From positions 2,615,475 to 2,679,474 of the forward strand of contig CM030837.1 in NCBI GenBank assembly GCA_018105865.1: a stretch of 64,000 bases of DNA. The letters are read 5' to 3'. Origin of the DNA: Metaphire vulgaris. Taxonomy: Eukaryota > Annelida > Clitellata > Crassiclitellata > Megascolecidae. Positions 11,801 to 21,896 of this stretch are shown here, in pieces. A program made the translations under genes and the position numbers. The notes under the pieces are model-generated. The model had not been told where the DNA came from. It did no database searches and worked only from the letters and a program-made list of their open reading frames with translations. Every line of letters begins with the position of its first letter. The stretch's first letter is position 1.

Positions 11801-14752
11801 CCGAATTTGCATGAATTTTGTTAAGTTTCAATTTTTTTTCTGAATTTTTAAAGTTGGAGTATTTGTTTTGAATTTTGTATTCACTGTTGAAATGAATATT
11901 CACAATAGGTGAGGTTTTTATCTGGTGGGAGTTGATTGTAGTTTCGTTTTTACAGAACCCGGACTACATGAAAGAGAATTTTGTAATTAAAATCGAGACA
12001 ATGCATTTGCCAGACAGAGGTGACACAGAGAACGTGAGTTACTGTTTTTGTGTTCAATTCATCCTAAGACACAGTGATACTAGAAAAAATTTTCTCTTAT
12101 AGCACTTCTTAGTTTTGGACTGTTGTTTTAACCCTTAGACTGCCAAATACTTTGTAACTATATACAATTTGACCAAGTATAATGACATAACACAGCACTT
12201 TTTGGGGGTTTCTTCTTTAGAGTTGAAATTAGTTTATTGAAAAGGCTTTGGTAAGGTTTTTGCATTTAATTGTAATAAAAGGAACTTTGATATTTTGTGT
12301 CTAGATTCTGCTTATTTTGCTTTGATATCATTGCTGTTTGGACGGTATTGTTAATGCTGTGGAAAACAATTTAGAGTCTTAGATGTATTCACTGCACGTT
12401 GACGTAGAATTTTGTCTGTGTTAGGCCCATGGATTGGATCCAGATACGCTACGCCAGCGAGAGGTCGTTCGAATCGACATCGCCCATGATCCAGTGGATA
12501 GAAGGGTAACCAATCATTTGTCTATTTTCACTTGATACATTTGCTGCTTTTAACTGGCTTTTGACTGGCTTTTCTGACATTCGTTTTAAAACTTGTGCTA
12601 TTCATTTCACTGACTAAGGGTGTTGTTGGAGTATGATCCCAAATGTTAGGGGTCAAATGCCTGGGTGGTGCCTTAAGGAATTTGACTGGTTTTGAGCAGA
12701 GGCAGCTAAATAAAAATTACTATTTAGTTTCCTGTAACCAGTAGTTAAGCTGATCAGATGGTTTGTTATTGTACTTGTATAAGATTCCAGATTCCATGGT
12801 AACTTTTGTAATGTACTTTTGCACGTGACTAAAACTAAAGGCTCCAATAGCATTTACAGGTGAGTGATGGATACTAACGGCAGATAGCAAGAACAGATAG
12901 CAGCCCCTTTTAGGTATGCAGTACTTCTGCACGGTGTATTCTGACCCGTGAACCCTACTTTCGGCCTATTTGATCAGACATTGATGTCTTCCTTTTCACT
13001 AGGATTACAAAGCGGACGAAGATCCGACCACATTTAAGTCGCAGAAAACGGGACGCGGTCCATTGAATGAGTCTGGATGGGAGAAGAAGTGTACTCCGGT
13101 CATGTGCTGTTACAAGCTGGTCACGGTCGAGTTTAAATGGTGGGGTCTCCAGGGGAAAGTGGAGAAGTTCATCCACAAGGTAAATAATGCCAGTGGAATT
13201 TGGATATTTAATGACAATTTTTTTCTTTACCTGCAATAGAGTTTTTATTTCATTAGAATGTTGCACTTTAGTATGGTATTGGTTTTGTTTTATTGAAAAT
13301 ATTAATGTTGAATGACAGAGATGGATATATTGAATGATGTTAACTTTGTCTTGGATACAGCTTCATTTATCTGCAATTGTTGGCATTGATGATATTTTGG
13401 TGTTCCATATAATAGAAAACAATTTATTGTTTGCATTTGTATTATCAAATTAGTTATCAACTTCTTTAGTGCCATTGTTATTATTGCATTTAGTTTACCA
13501 GTAAGTCAGTGGTCACAGTGAAACTTGCAGTCAGAGATCATGCTCCTTGGTAATTTAGGGTTAAAGCTCCATTGGTCATTTGCCCATTAGTTCCTGGTTC
13601 TGACTAAGAAGTCACCACTGTGCTTCATTCTGCAAAGTTTGCAGTTTTTCGATCATTTTCAGCTTCAGCTTATGGCACTTCTGATAGCTATTATTCATAA
13701 CCAGTCAGTGACAACATAAGTAGCAATGGCAATGCTATGCGATGCTCTGGCCTTTCGTCCATGGCATTGCACTTCTGGCTGTGGGAAGGACTTTGACTTG
13801 ATGCCCCGAGTCAGTTGGGACAAATGAGAATTTAGCCATTACAGGTTAACTCTTATAGCCGCTACATCAATTTGCTATTGCCAATTATGTATTGTGATGC
13901 AAATCTACTGTTTGTAGGGGTTTTCTTAAGAGACATTTGTAGTGGATTTCAGATCATTGACCGTTCATTTTTAGATGAATTGGTTTTTGTGGCTTTGTTT
14001 TTTTTTCACAGGCTGAACGGCGGATCTTTACGAACTTTCATCGTCAGGTTTTTTGCTGGACGGATCAGTGGTATGGAATGACAATGGCTGACATTCGAGC
14101 TCTGGAAGACAAGACTAAAGTTGAGCTAGATGAAGTACGTGCTAGAATCTAGTGGAATCCAGTAGAATCTAGTGGATATTGTTTTGTTCTGATGTGATTT
14201 AGATATTTTTATCTTAAGGTTTGCTTGGATGGAAGAGATTGTAACTGGGTACCAGGTTCAAATCTGTGTAGGGACCTAAGAAGGTTGTTCACTCTTGGGA
14301 GGGGGAAAAATTGATCTGGTCAGATTTAGCATTCATTCGTAATTTAGTTTGGTTGCAATGATGGCACCTGTGATGTCAGTAGTTCTTTGACGTGAATTCT
14401 CAATTTGTCAGATAGCGAGCATTCTGGAAAGTAGCGTGCAAGTATTCTCGGGTTTGCCGTGCTTTGGACCCCAATGGTTAGCGAGAATTCTCAGGGAGGG
14501 GGTCCAAGATAAAGGGGTTAAGGAAATTTCTTAAAGATTAGTTCTTAAAACCTTTTAGAGTATGTTTTACTTATCTTTGCTCGTTGTTGTTTTTTTTTTA
14601 AATTTTAGCAACGCAAGAAAGGACCCGTTCCGTGGAACCAAAGAAGATGGCGAATAGACGGTCGTCGTAGACAATTCAAACGGAAAGAAGCTTCCTCGTT
14701 GTTGGCACTGCACTTAACTCTTCTAAGCCTCAGATCCTATGTAAACTGCTAA
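6256..14752 (+). CDS. PITPNA/PITPNB: Class I phosphatidylinositol transfer protein (PITP alpha/beta type), 9 coding exons with a duplicated exon 4
   Basis: Soluble lipid carrier that exchanges phosphatidylinositol and phosphatidylcholine between membranes. Exons: 6256-6272, 7027-7057, 8165-8349, 9422-9521 (4a) or 10751-10850 (4b), 11956-12033, 12425-12505, 13003-13179, 14012-14134, 14609-14752. Phases join cleanly to give 311 aa with either exon 4 (vertebrate PITPs are about 270). The start MIIKEY then RVVLP matches the vertebrate N-terminus, and the ATG has A at -3. Visible family marks: NETGGGEG (residues 31-38), FTHKIYHL with T70/K72 equivalent to the PI headgroup contacts T59/K61, E97, N101 and C106 (equivalents of E86, N90, C95), and the membrane-docking pair W210-W211 in KWWGLQ. 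An insert of about 11 residues lies around 48-66. The last 47 residues keep QRKKGPV but then diverge into a basic and then hydrophobic tail unlike the vertebrate end. Family assignment is very secure; alpha versus beta cannot be assigned. Confidence 0.95.
7555..7602 (+). repeat. TTAC-tailed SINE 3' end
   Basis: GCAGTGCTATAGAAATTTAG followed by five TTAC units, in PITP intron 2. Confidence 0.5.
7769..7962. repeat. (CT)n, (TA)n and (GT)n microsatellites in PITP intron 2
   Basis: CT run about 7769-7797, TA run 7798-7845, GT run 7922-7962. Confidence 0.9.
8836..8895. repeat. (GT)n microsatellite in PITP intron 3
   Basis: About 29 GT units, bordered by TA-rich DNA. Confidence 0.9.
9422..9521 (+). 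other. PITP alternative exon 4a
   Basis: A 100-nt exon with acceptor tttttag and donor gtaaga. It encodes [17 protein letters not shown] followed by [17 protein letters not shown] (S shared with exon 3). Same length and same phases (in 2, out 0) as exon 4b. Using one gives an open frame; using both adds 200 nt and breaks it. Confidence 0.88.
10037..10116 (+). mobile_element. TTAA-flanked 80-bp hairpin element, copy 1
   Basis: TTAA, then CCCCTTAACTGGG, then a core with ATTTTACATTGAGTTACAG, then CCCAGTTAAGGGG, TTAA. The ends are perfect inverted repeats of 12 bp. TTAA duplication plus CCC ends is piggyBac-like. It lies in PITP between exons 4a and 4b. Confidence 0.75.
10751..10850 (+). other. 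PITP alternative exon 4b
   Basis: A 100-nt exon with acceptor tttctcag and donor gtaaga. It encodes [17 protein letters not shown] followed by the same 16-residue [16 protein letters not shown] block and a final T. It differs from 4a at 8 of 34 residues, seven in the first half plus the last residue. It lies 1229 nt downstream of 4a. Confidence 0.88.
11213..11294 (+). mobile_element. TTAA-flanked hairpin element, copy 2
   Basis: Same ends and core as copy 1, with two extra G bases in the right arm. In the PITP intron after exon 4b. Confidence 0.7.
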
Positions 14753-14826
14753 GCACTGCATGTCACTGACTTCATCTTTCCTTTTCACACTCGTGCAAAT
14801 ATTGAAATATTTTGTAGAATATCGGA

Positions 14827-14866
14827 AATAAAATGTAAATACCTGTTTTGTATGGTCCTCAATAAA
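14827..14866 (+). terminator. PITP polyadenylation signals
   Basis: Two AATAAA hexamers (14827-14832 and 14861-14866) lie 75-115 bp after the PITP stop codon. A GT-rich stretch (about 14870-14910) follows, the usual layout of a cleavage/polyadenylation site. Confidence 0.65.
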
Positions 14867-14879
14867 TGTGTTCCTGTGT

Positions 14880-15620
14880 CCCATCTGTCTGTGCATGTGT
14901 GTGTTGCCTGTGCGGCATTATGTTTTGCTGGTTAGGTTATTATGAAAATCCTTCTGTAGTTGCATGATCTCAATGCTGCTGCTACTGTAAAATTTATTTT
15001 AAAACTTACTTTGATGTCTGTCCGTTCAATATTTTGGTTGCTCATTTGACCAAATTTCCTGTAAGAGTCAAACTGAGAATTGAGCAAATTTGTATGTGGT
15101 CGAATTGACTGATCTGAATTCTTATTCAATCAATCAATCAATCAATTAGTGTAAACATGATCGATCATAATCAAAACTGGAAATAATGTATAAAAGATTT
15201 TAGTTTTATTGCTGTGACAAAATACAACATGGAAATTAATCCTGTTAATTGCAGTGTTTTAGACCTGTCACTGTTGCGATTCCAGATGTATACGAGTATA
15301 TATTATTCCGAATATCCACATTATTTTTTTTCCTGTGCTATATTATTCCAAATATCCACCATGATAAATACTTTGAAATATCTGATTTTTATCTCCCTGT
15401 ATCATTAACACTGTTTTGACGAGACCGGCGCTCAAGCTTCAATATAAACGTGATTTTGACATAAGAGAGTTCGATATAGCGAGATTCGACTGTATAGTGT
15501 CTGCTGTTAATGATACACATTTTTTGCAGGGAGTTTAATTTTTTTAGCTGACACAGTGGTTTAAAAAGTCTTAATTACATTCTAGTTGTGTAAAGATGCG
15601 TATTTGCTGTAATTTCATTT

Positions 15621-15660
<40 letters not shown>

Positions 15661-16168
15661 GGGGTTCTTATAGTTCTTGAGTTCTTCTATATTATAGCTG
15701 ACAATGACATGTCTTTTCTGTATACTTTGCTTTTAAGTTTTTGAACCAGCGTTCTCGCGTCTTGTGCAATAAACTGACGCCCGCGTGTTTTACGCTGGGT
15801 ATTGTATGCGACCGATACGGAAGTTTGTCTTAGGTTGTAGACGTAATCTAATCTGTTATTCTGTAATCGTTCGTTTGCAGCATCGTTAACCGTGCGCTCG
15901 GTGCCCACTGGTGTATAATGAAATCTGTACAGCTTGCTGCCAGTCTCTCCTGTTCGTTGCTCTTTGACTTGGATCCTGTAAACTGCTTACACGTCATTCT
16001 TCAGTATCGTCACGCCATTTGTAGTTCTTTGTGTGGTCTTCATTTCTTTTGACACCCTCCATTATTTCAAGCATTAGAGCTTTGATCTTTCTGTTCTCTT
16101 TCATTCTGCTTATGGGTCCAAATAGACAGTTTCCTTTGTTTACTATGTGCAGCAAGTTGTATGTATGG

Positions 16169-16242
<74 letters not shown>

Positions 16243-18280
16243 CTCTATCTCTCTCTCTCTCCTCTTGCTTAATTGAATCTAAGTGTTCATGTCTATCGGA
16301 CAGTTGAAATGTGGTTGTTGACCTGTGCCTAGTACTTGTAGTTTATGCTTAGCCTCGTTCGTTACTTGATTCGAAACTGCAACTGTTTTCATTTGTCGAT
16401 TGCTTCTCTAGGGTGAGTAGTGTGTGTGTGTGGGGGTCATTTGACGCAGCTGGCATTTTCTTAACAGTTTTACATTTAAATTTCTTAGAGGTTGAAAACT
16501 ATATTTGCTTAGCTGACAAGCAGGAGTTAGGTGACCTACATTTATGAGACTTGCGTTGAATGTTGCCACTCTGGCATCAAGGAAGCAGATAACACAGAAT
16601 AAGTTTGAAAAAAATTCAGTTTGTTTTTTAATGCCTGCTATTATTATCCCCATGGTTTTCCAATGATTATTTTATTTAAAGCTGTATGATAGATGCTCCG
16701 AGTTGCTGAAAACTTTGACGGAGCATTTTGATGGATTTGAATTAATTTTAAAATTTTTGCAGACGAAACATTGAGTGAAATATGATTTTTGTGTGCTTCT
16801 GTGGTCTGGAAATTACAATCAGCTATTCGTTTTATTTAAGGGTGTCAGTCAGCATTGTTCTTGAATAGCGTTTGTTAAACACTCGATATAATTTGTCGAA
16901 TATTTGGCGGAATTCAATCATGAGACTTGCTGTTGAATGAAGTCGGCAAAAATCTTGTTTCCTGTCAAGTTTGCAATAAATATTATGAAACCTTTGAATG
17001 CACGATGACTGGGTTGAAATTCGAATACTTTTCAGATTACGCGCAGCGAATTTGCTTTTGCGGTCGGTGAGATTTATTTTTTGAGCAGACTTTCCGGTCT
17101 TTTCCTAGATTGCGTGGCACCAATCGGTGCTGTTGACTTGCGTTAGTATTCACATACTGGCACATGCGTTTGTCGAATAAATAAAATCAACTGTGTCACC
17201 CTTTGAACGGTCTCCTCGGCGTATCTGTCACTTTATTCTCGTCTGATTATTTAGTAAAACTTGTTGCTGGTTTAATTCAGACACTTTTGAGGTCCTTATT
17301 GCTTTTTGATTAATTAATACTATGAGCATGCTCCGCGTACTCGGCCGAAAGTCAATTTCTGTTTAACCACTTGATGTGTCCTCGTAATATCCACACACAA
17401 AACTGAACTTGCCAAGTGGTTTCAGGGCGTGCATTCATGATCATAATGTGGTTCACAATGAAGATGCACCTACACTTGGCAGTCTTGGCTAAATCCTGTT
17501 GAATTATTTATGACCATTTCTATTATTGGATTGATGTAGCACCTATAGTAAATACACGATTTCAGCCAAGGGGCTGTCCATTAATTACGTCAACAATTTT
17601 TTACCCCGCCCCTCTTGTCAACAAATCAACTTTCAGTGACCCACTATAATTATGTCAAAAATTTTTGACCCCCCCCACTAAGACCAGTGACGGGTCCCCC
17701 TAATAAGTTTTGAAGATTATTATTTTTGCAGTGATGAGACCTTTCCCCCTTTTCTTCTAAGACCCACTATTATGTCAAAAATGTTTTACCTCCCCCCACT
17801 AAGACCAGTGGCGGGTCCCCCTAAAAAGTTTTGAATGTTATTACTTTTGCTGTGATGAGACCTTTTCCCCTTTTCTTCTACGGCTGTCTTCTGTCGAACT
17901 TTTTCAAGCCCCCTATTTTGTTGAAGTAATTAATGGACAGCCCCCAAGAACGCTGGTCTCGGAGCGTGCTAAAATTGACTTATCCACGGGGAGAAGCATG
18001 TAATACTCGCGCAAAACCGTGTAGCTGGGGGAAGGGACGGGGTAGGTGATAGGTACTAGGTAGTATATGAGATCGAAGAGAATGCAAGAAAGTTTAAAGC
18101 TCTACAGTACGGTATGACTTTTTCTACTCGTCAAGATTTTTTACTGTTTGTCGAAAAATGCCGATGCATCCCCCCTCCCCGACCCCTATTACGTAATCCT
18201 GTCTCCGCCACTGCGTACTATACTGTCTGTCCCGAGACGGTGAGTCAGTTCGCGGTTCAGATATACTACTGTATCTACTG
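14880..18280. other. Intergenic between PITP and the PX-SH2 gene, first part
   Basis: No convincing exon. It contains CT runs at 15627-15654 and 16167-16260 (the latter begins with CTGT units), a pogo-like MITE end near 15495 (TTCGACTGTA), and an inverted-repeat element at 17569-17945. A 73-codon minus-strand frame at 15687-15908 matches nothing I know. Confidence 0.5.
17569..17945. mobile_element. Inverted-repeat element, TCCATTAATTACGTCAA family, both ends present
   Basis: Left end AGGGGCTGTCCATTAATTAC, right end AAGTAATTAATGGACAGCCC, about 377 bp. The interior holds two near-identical copies of about 120 bp that run from CACTA..TTATGTCAAAAAT to GATGAGACCTT.CCCC. Confidence 0.7.
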
Positions 18281-18289
18281 TATCTGTTG

Positions 18290-18720
18290 CATTATACTGT
18301 ATTCTTAGAGCGCCTTCGGTCGACAATTTGCGAGAGGCCGAATCTCGAGACTGAGCGGAGAGAAGTCGTCATTGAGGTCAGTTCAGTAGTCGTCTTCTTG
18401 TGCGTCGGTAAAAATAGTCAATTCGGAACTCGAACTAAATTCCCCTTTTTTCGGGCGCCAACAGAGAATGCTCCGCCTTTTAATAACCGCGGGTCGATTA
18501 GTCACACAGACAGCGGCCGTTTGCAACACACCTATTTTTACGAAAGAGTCGAGCTGTTGAGATTTTAATATTCAAGAATGCTGTTAAGCCAAAAAAAGAG
18601 CCAGTCGCTAACGGCAAAATAAACCTACAAACAACAATCCCTTGTTACATCGGTTATGACACCACTTGGACGGGGGACAAGACGTGGCCCTCGAGATATC
18701 TCGAGGGCCACGGTCGAGTC
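18290..18720. other. CpG-richer block, possible upstream promoter or exon; contains a 30-bp palindrome
   Basis: This stretch has many more CG dinucleotides than its surroundings and a perfect 30-bp palindrome at 18683-18712. It could be the promoter or untranslated exon of the PX-SH2 gene 2.4 kb downstream. Nothing in the sequence proves this. Confidence 0.25.
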
Positions 18721-18839
18721 GTGGAGAAAGAGACAGGCGTAATTATAGATAGATAAAGGCGTAAGAGGGGGATTGAAGAGATTGTCCTGGCTATTGTTCA
18801 GATTGGAGTTTGAATTCAGTGTTTATTCTAGCCACAAAG

Positions 18840-19122
18840 ACAGAGGAAAGTTTAACATTTGGGCGGGGGCAGACATTGGGGAGGTCATACTACTTGCCAA
18901 AATGTCAAAAAAATTTAGGGGAATTTCAAACTTGGGGGACTCACCCAGAGAAGGTTTAGAAATTGAGACTAGAATAAACACTGGATTTTGATGTAGAAGA
19001 GAGGGTGATTGGAGCCCATTGGCGTATCCGCGAGGCGGCGAGGGGAGACCCGAGGACCGCAGCCCCCTATTCTCAGTGGTTTTCACACAGGCTTGCTTAG
19101 CTTCCTAAACCACTTAAAATCA

Positions 19123-19187
<65 letters not shown>

Positions 19188-19330
19188 GCTGGGATCGGGC
19201 GTGGGATTTACACAAAGCCAATGGGAAACTTTCCGAGGGCAAGACGGGACTGTAAATGTCTGTATGTAGAATAGCCTACTTGGAGTACCCCTATTCTGTA
19301 ACCCTGGCTACGCCATTCAATGGAAGTCGA
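18840..19330. repeat. Repeat-derived sequence with GGCGTA..CTACGCC ends and an (ATT)n run
   Basis: CATTGGCGTATCC near 19017 and CTGGCTACGCCATTC near 19303 are end-like motifs of the hAT-like family. An (ATT)n run fills 19129-19187. Frames here are not genes. Confidence 0.4.
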
Positions 19331-19845
19331 GCCATGTCGACCACGAAGCCGTTGACATAAAAAACTGAGCAAACAACTGGGTAGACCATAGAGGTCTTGG
19401 AATGAAAGCAAACTTCCTCAGCTGTCGGCTTTGACAAGGCAGGGACGCAAGTCATCAGAGCAGACATTTTAACGGCTCTCTTCTACGGGCGACAGGCGCG
19501 ATTTCTTCCGGACAGTATTTTCGTTCAGAAGTATTTTTCTAGTGATCTATCGGTCATAGTGTTGTTGATGCTACCCTAGGCCTCTGCTGAAAAGAAGGGA
19601 GGGATAGCTTAGACCTATTTGAAGTTACGTTTTGCGTGCAATCGAGGTGTTGACGTTTAGCGCAGAGATCTCATTTAATTTTGCGAGAAAATTGAAGGAA
19701 CGAGCAAAGTTTATATTTTAGCCGCAAGAATTTAATAAAATCAGCGTTTAGACTGTTCGTCGGATCAAAGCGAATCATTTGAAAATGCTCCAACTGGTTG
19801 GATTTAGGTAATTAAATTGTTTTTGTGGTGTTTGATTTTTGATTT

Positions 19846-20065
19846 TAGGGGCTGTCCATTAATTACGTCAACAAATTAGGGGGAGGGAGTTTGACAAAGT
19901 TTGATAGTTGTTGACAGGGGAGGGGGTCAAGAGAAGTTGACGTCAACAATAATCCATTATTTTACAAATGATAAAAAATAGGAAATTTCATGGAATACTA
20001 TTTATCACAATGGAAAAAGCCTGACAAGCAAAAAAGGTCATCGCCACCACATTATGACACTTGAT
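19846..20065. mobile_element. 5' part of a TCCATTAATTACGTCAA family element
   Basis: Closely parallels 36218-36435 through shared text such as GGAAATTTCATGGAATACTA. It stops where a CAGTGGCGTAGC end begins at 20066. Confidence 0.6.
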
Positions 20066-20329
20066 CAGTGGCGTAGCAATATGCTCGGGGGCCCTTGGCG
20101 AAAAATGGGCAGGGGGCCCTTTCCAGAGACGATCTGACAAGTTTGCGAAAATGTTGACGAAAACCTTTTTTTGCTTGTCGGTCTTTCGATCTGATAACTT
20201 TAAAACTTTGCGAAAAAATTTTGTTTGGCTCGGGTCGGGGCCCTTTGCAGGTCAGGGGCCCTTGACATTTGGCCAGGTTGTCCATATGGTGATAATGCAA
20301 TGTGGTCTAATGATTTTTGCTGAGCTATT

Positions 20330-20500
20330 TATTGCAGGCTGGTATGGCTTCATAAATTGTGATTTATGTCTATGATATAACTGTGTATAGAAATGATAGC
20401 CAATAGAGAAATAGGAGAGAAGGGATCCAAGTGGCATTCTGTATAAAGGTAGAAGGAAAAGGATGGGGCCTAGAACAGATCCCTGGGGAACACCAATATC
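20330..20500 (-). mobile_element. Non-LTR retrotransposon reverse transcriptase fragment, catalytic ADD lost
   Basis: Minus-strand translation gives GVPQGSVLGPILF (the GVP codons at 20486-20494), then MPLGSLLSYFSIGYHFY directly followed by TQLYHRH. In related elements FYADDTQLY is expected, so the catalytic ADD triplet has been removed in frame. This is a dead CR1/L2-type remnant. Confidence 0.75.
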
Positions 20501-21103
20501 TATCTTTCAGCAAGTTTATTCAGCAACATAAGACCGGCAACATAAACAGAAATACATAATGACACAAGAAACTTTTAAAACTAACTTATACTAGAGAAGT
20601 CAAAATTAAAACTCGAATACAAATTAATTAAGTAACTAAAAAAGGTAAATGTATAATTTAGCATAGAAAGTGATAGCCAATTAGCTGATCAGAGGTTGTT
20701 CATCCTACAATGAGTTGAAGGATAACCTAAGGGATAGGAATCCCATAAGGTGGTTATCCCAATATGAAGTTATACTTTAATGGCAGAAAATAATTAAGAT
20801 GAGTGACTAAAGACTGATGTTCATTGAATTCGACTGAACACCGTTAGAGTGGACAGTATGAGTTTATCCTGAAAGTATGATTTGAACCAATCCAAAGCAG
20901 TACCCATACCCGATATAGCAGTACCCGATTTGAGCAGTACCAGTTATAGCAAACCAGTTTTCAAGTCTGTGGAGAAGGATTGCATATCTATTGTATTGTT
21001 GTTACACCACTGGACACATGCAAAGACTCAAAGAGTGATTCAAGCCGAGTCTAAGTTATTTTGCGTTGTTTAATTGACTTGTTTAAATTTTAGAAAAGTC
21101 CGA

Positions 21104-21256
21104 ATGTCTTCTCATAATTACGTGACGACTGTTGATTGTCAGAAAATACATAACAAATCAAAAAAATTTCCTGTGGTAAGTTTCACGCAGTTAATGCAGT
21201 ACCACCACGCACACTAACTGTAGAAGTACACTTATCATTGTTATTATTATTATTAA

Positions 21257-21291
<35 letters not shown>

Positions 21292-21299
21292 GTGGTAGC

Positions 21300-21378
<79 letters not shown>

Positions 21379-21732
21379 AGCAGTAGTAGTAGTAGTTAAT
21401 AGTAGACTGGTAGTCAGTGTTGCCACACGGATTTTTGAAAACCCAAGATTTGTCTGCAAAAACACAAGACAGTCAAAAGAGTCACAAAGTCCTCCCTGAG
21501 TCTCAATTTATTGTTGTTGCAATGATCAGTGTGGCCACAATACGATTTCCCTGAAATTTTTCTTGATGTTTCAAATCTCGCTGTACTTCTCATGTTAATT
21601 GTAATAAGCTCGTATGGGGCTGTTATGGATAGAGCTGTCTTTAAGTGGACCACTGTAGCATATTAACTTCTATAGCGCCACTATCGTAAATCATAATTCC
21701 TAAGCTTCGCCGATGATAAAGTGGCACCATAC

Positions 21733-21777
<45 letters not shown>

Positions 21778-21855
21778 TGCACACACACACTTGCACATGC
21801 ACAAGAAACTATTCACAAGAATGTCCTGGTATTGCTATCAAGGAAGTCAGCATAT

Positions 21856-21896
<41 letters not shown>

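Noticed and set aside
15687..15908. 73-codon minus-strand frame downstream of PITP
   Set aside because: Ordinary composition, but no recognised family, no splice partners and no promoter seen.
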